Source: Tyzzerella sp. (GTDB taxonomy: Bacteria > Bacillota > Clostridia > Lachnospirales > Lachnospiraceae). From it: DNA of 64,000 nucleotides. Position 1 is the first letter of the stretch. Each line of letters opens with the position of its first letter. Under the pieces are notes generated by a model. It saw only the letters and a list, made by a program, of their open reading frames with translations, made no database searches and was not told where the DNA came from. Positions 61,481-64,000 of the stretch are shown piece by piece. The stretch is taken from NCBI GenBank assembly GCA_017472665.1, contig JAFUOS010000001.1:124001-188000 (forward strand), given 5' to 3'. Both the position numbers and the translations under genes were made by a program.

Positions 61481-64000
61481 ATGGCGTACTTGACACCTAT
61501 TGTGAAAAGAATAAACGTCGAAATGTCGGGCGGTTCGCGCTGGTATATGGCAACAGCCATGCAGAACGACCGAAGAACCCGATATATTTCAGCGCGCCTT
61601 CTGGACGAAGGGGAACCATACTTCGTTCCGGCAGATGCAGACGTGAACGTCAATATTCAGAAGCCTGACGGGAACATCGTGTACAACGCTTGCAGCGTGG
61701 ATGAAGACGGTCGTGTGGTATTTGAAATGACAAAGCAAATGCTGGCAGCTGTCGGCATCCTGAAGTGCAATATCGAAATCGCATCGCTGGATGTGTCAGA
61801 GAAGGCACAAAGCTGCACGTTCGAAATCGAAGTCGAATCGACCGTGAAGGACGACGACACGATTGTGAGCAGTTCAGAATACACGGCACTGGAAAAGAAA
61901 GTGAAAGAAGCAAACGACCTGATTGACCTTTTCAAAATCCAGATTGCGCGTCTGAACAGCGTTATCGCAGCGGGAGCGAATGGCGAACTGGAAACATGCG
62001 CAGAAACTATACTGATTCGAACGGACATTGATGCAAAGACCTATGACACGGCAGCAGAACGTGTTGACGGCTTGCACAATGAACTTCGAGCAGCGAAGAC
62101 GGAACTGGACAACACTATCATCGCGATGAAGGAAGCGCAGCTGAAGACGGATGCACTTCAGGATGAAAATATCGAACAGCTGGACATTGATGTGCAGCAG
62201 GTGGTAGCAGACCTTGAAGAACTTTCAGAGAACATCGAAGCGCGACTTCTTGAAGTCACGAATGAACTGAACAGAAAAATCGAAGCGAACAGAATCAACG
62301 GTGTGTACTACAATGCGGAAACATACATGCTGGCACTGACAAGGGATGGCGAACCGATTGCGGACTTCGACCAGACTGAAATCATTGCAGGTTCCGGCGG
62401 CGGAACAGGTGGCAGCACAGGTACAACTTCTGTCGTCACACTTCGAAACCTGATGGGAACCACAGCGATTTCCATTCCGTACGGCGCAGATTTAGATTTA
62501 TTGTGGAATTTCGCTTCTACAATGGACGATATTGCGACAGGCAACGGAACTGCGAAGGTATATGTGAACGGCGCGCTGAAAGGCACGTACACAGCCGTAC
62601 AGGGCGACAATACGACGAAGGTCGGCAGTTTCCTGACTGAAGGAACAAACACGGTCAGACTTATGGTGACGGATGAATACGGCACATTCAAGTCGCTGAA
62701 TTTCACGGTCACAGCCGTGTCGCTTGACCTGACATCGACGTTCAATGACGGTCAGGTATTCACTGGCGATGCGACAATCAAGTTCACACCTATCGGAGCA
62801 ATCGAAAAGACGACATACGTGTACATCGACGGCGAAGAGTTCTTCAGCGAAACGACAAGCGCGTCCAGAACGCAGAAGACGCTGACGGTTCCGTTCATCA
62901 GCCACGGTGTACATCCGGTTGAAATGTGGACAGAAGCAGAACTGAATGGAACAAAAATCGAAAGCAAGCACCTGACATACAATCTGTGCTTCGCCGAAGA
63001 AGGAAACACAGATGTATTCATCGCACTTCGCGCAACGACTGACGCGACGACAGAAGGAAGTTTGCTTCAGATGTATTTCCTTGTGTACGACCCGACAACG
63101 ACACCAGTCGAGATTGAAAAGGTCATCACACAGGAAGACGGAACTGTATATCAGACAGCAACAGAAACGGTCAACAGAACCCGTCAAAGCTGGGGTACAA
63201 AGAGATTCCCAACAGGAAACACAACTTTCAGCGTTGTGTATGGCGAATACAGTGAATCAATCACAATTCCGGTCACAGCAGCAGATATTCCAGTCACAGC
63301 CGTGGAAAACGACCTTGAAGGCTATCTGTATGCAGAAGGTCGAAGTAACAGCGAAACAAACAAGGACACATGGACAGATGGAGAGGTCACAACCGTGTTC
63401 AGCGGAATGAACTGGGTGACGAATGGATGGCTGCCGGATGACAACAACGACACGCGCTTGAAGCTGACTGGCGGCGGTCGCGCTGAAGTTCAGCTGTTCC
63501 CGTTCAAAGACGACCTGCGAAGATACGGAAAGACGATTGAAATTGAGTTCATGACACACGATGTCAACGACAGCGATGAACCAGTCATCAGCTGCAAGGA
63601 AGAAAGCACCGGAATCGGATTCCAGATCACTGCGAACAAAGTGACGTTCCAGAGCGAAGGACAGAAGATTGTAGAGAAGTTCAGCACGAACAAGAAGGTG
63701 TGCATCGCGATGACTGTCGAAAGCACCAGCGAATACAGGATGCTTGCAATCAGCATCAATGGATACCTGACAAAAGTCGTGCAGTATGCAGATACGGACA
63801 ACTTCACACAGTCCGCACCGCTTCCGATTACTTTGGGAACGGCAAGCTGTGGTGTGTCTGTGTACAAAATCAGACAGTACAACACGGCACTGACACCGCG
63901 CGAATTGGTCGGAAACCATATCGCAGATACTGCTGACATCAGCAAAAAGATTGAACTTTACGAAGCGAACGACATCTATGACGAATACAACAACATGATG
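61481..64000 (+). CDS. Long BppU/LamG-type tail protein, 5' part
   Basis: At least 840 residues; open to the right edge. AGGAGG precedes the ATG. Residues 1-115 resemble the BppU baseplate N-domain (VKRINVEMSGGSRWYMATAM, YFVPADADVNVNIQKPDGNI). About 125-275 is coiled coil, then a glycine linker (about 303-318), Ig-like strands, and from about 609 a concanavalin/LamG-like domain ending in VYKIRQYNTALTPRELVGNH. Probably the receptor-binding or host-surface protein. Confidence 0.82.
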   Translation, partial: MAYLTPIVKRINVEMSGGSRWYMATAMQNDRRTRYISARLLDEGEPYFVPADADVNVNIQKPDGNIVYNACSVDEDGRVVFEMTKQMLAAVGILKCNIEIASLDVSEKAQSCTFEIEVESTVKDDDTIVSSSEYTALEKKVKEANDLIDLFKIQIARLNSVIAAGANGELETCAETILIRTDIDAKTYDTAAERVDGLHNELRAAKTELDNTIIAMKEAQLKTDALQDENIEQLDIDVQQVVADLEELSENIEARLLEVTNELNRKIEANRINGVYYNAETYMLALTRDGEPIADFDQTEIIAGSGGGTGGSTGTTSVVTLRNLMGTTAISIPYGADLDLLWNFASTMDDIATGNGTAKVYVNGALKGTYTAVQGDNTTKVGSFLTEGTNTVRLMVTDEYGTFKSLNFTVTAVSLDLTSTFNDGQVFTGDATIKFTPIGAIEKTTYVYIDGEEFFSETTSASRTQKTLTVPFISHGVHPVEMWTEAELNGTKIESKHLTYNLCFAEEGNTDVFIALRATTDATTEGSLLQMYFLVYDPTTTPVEIEKVITQEDGTVYQTATETVNRTRQSWGTKRFPTGNTTFSVVYGEYSESITIPVTAADIPVTAVENDLEGYLYAEGRSNSETNKDTWTDGEVTTVFSGMNWVTNGWLPDDNNDTRLKLTGGGRAEVQLFPFKDDLRRYGKTIEIEFMTHDVNDSDEPVISCKEESTGIGFQITANKVTFQSEGQKIVEKFSTNKKVCIAMTVESTSEYRMLAISINGYLTKVVQYADTDNFTQSAPLPITLGTASCGVSVYKIRQYNTALTPRELVGNHIADTADISKKIELYEANDIYDEYNNMM

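Noticed and set aside
30239..64000. Reverse transcriptase or template repeat for a retroelement
   Set aside because: No protein with a YxDD-type motif and no near-copy of the DUF6273 end was seen. The phrase GGTGTGTACTACAATGCGG near 62300 matches only a few bases and lies inside the tail gene.
1..64000. tRNA, rRNA or CRISPR array
   Set aside because: No cloverleaf, rRNA segment or regularly spaced repeat-spacer pattern was found; the only regular direct repeats are the int-side and late-control repeats and those within the tape measure gene.

Overview
The window is a piece of a low-GC Firmicutes chromosome, most likely a gut Lachnospiraceae (class Clostridia). The evidence is the gene order of the S10-spc-alpha ribosomal super-operon with a KOW-domain gene between map and infA, an S14 of the zinc type, a long L17, and AGGAGG ribosome binding sites almost everywhere. 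From about 30.15 kb to the right edge the sequence is a different compartment: an integrated HK97-type siphovirus prophage. Its codons are visibly richer in G+C (many C-ending codons) than those of the host part. The prophage is not closed at the right edge.

Host part (1-30150). The left edge holds the 3' end of an O-acetylhomoserine sulfhydrylase gene, then an Rrf2-type regulator, a MATE exporter and a Maf nucleotide pyrophosphatase. Facing the other way are proB-proA (proline synthesis) and a class I rRNA-type methyltransferase. The ribosomal cluster follows: rpsJ to secY, adk, map, KOW gene, infA, rpmJ, then rpsM-rpsK-rpsD-rpoA-rplQ. Canonical promoters lie before rpsJ, rpmJ and rpsM, each followed by a foldable leader. 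Four copies of a roughly 125-nt hairpin repeat sit directly after stop codons inside this cluster. Their stems change base pairs together between copies. nagB-nagA, tyrS, a stand-alone riboflavin kinase, a MarR-degV pair and rplM-rpsI complete the host part.

Prophage lysogeny and early region (30150-46400). A tyrosine integrase lies just downstream of rpsI, with three 11-bp-spaced repeats beside it that look like arm-type sites. Next come small regulators, a membrane-anchored HIRAN-domain protein and a CI-like repressor diverging from the early promoter over GTATTCnnnGAATAC operators. Early genes include an Xis-like HTH protein, a DUF6273-type protein with a lectin-like C-terminus, a radical SAM protein, an orphan C5 cytosine methyltransferase, an HUH replication initiator, a lytic transglycosylase, a VRR-NUC nuclease, ParA/ParB, an HD hydrolase, a MazF-like protein, SSB and a sigma-like late regulator. 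Two copies of a multi-hairpin RNA-like element with a conserved GATGGCAA loop precede the DUF6273 gene and the radical SAM gene.

Prophage late region (46400-64000). A control region of GTTGGGGAAAA repeats and an isolated -10 box precedes HNH nuclease, terminase small and large subunits, portal, ClpP-type protease, HK97-fold capsid, connector genes, tail terminator, phi13-type major tail protein, two tail chaperones linked by a canonical -1 slippery site, tape measure, Dit, Tal and a very long BppU/LamG-type tail protein that runs off the window. Head, tail and packaging genes are in standard siphovirus order. Lysis genes and the right attachment site must lie outside.

The strongest candidates for something undescribed are the ribosomal-operon repeat family, the paired RNA element around the DUF6273 gene, and the possible diversity-generating target at the end of that gene. 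All function claims rest on motif reading by eye, without database searches.
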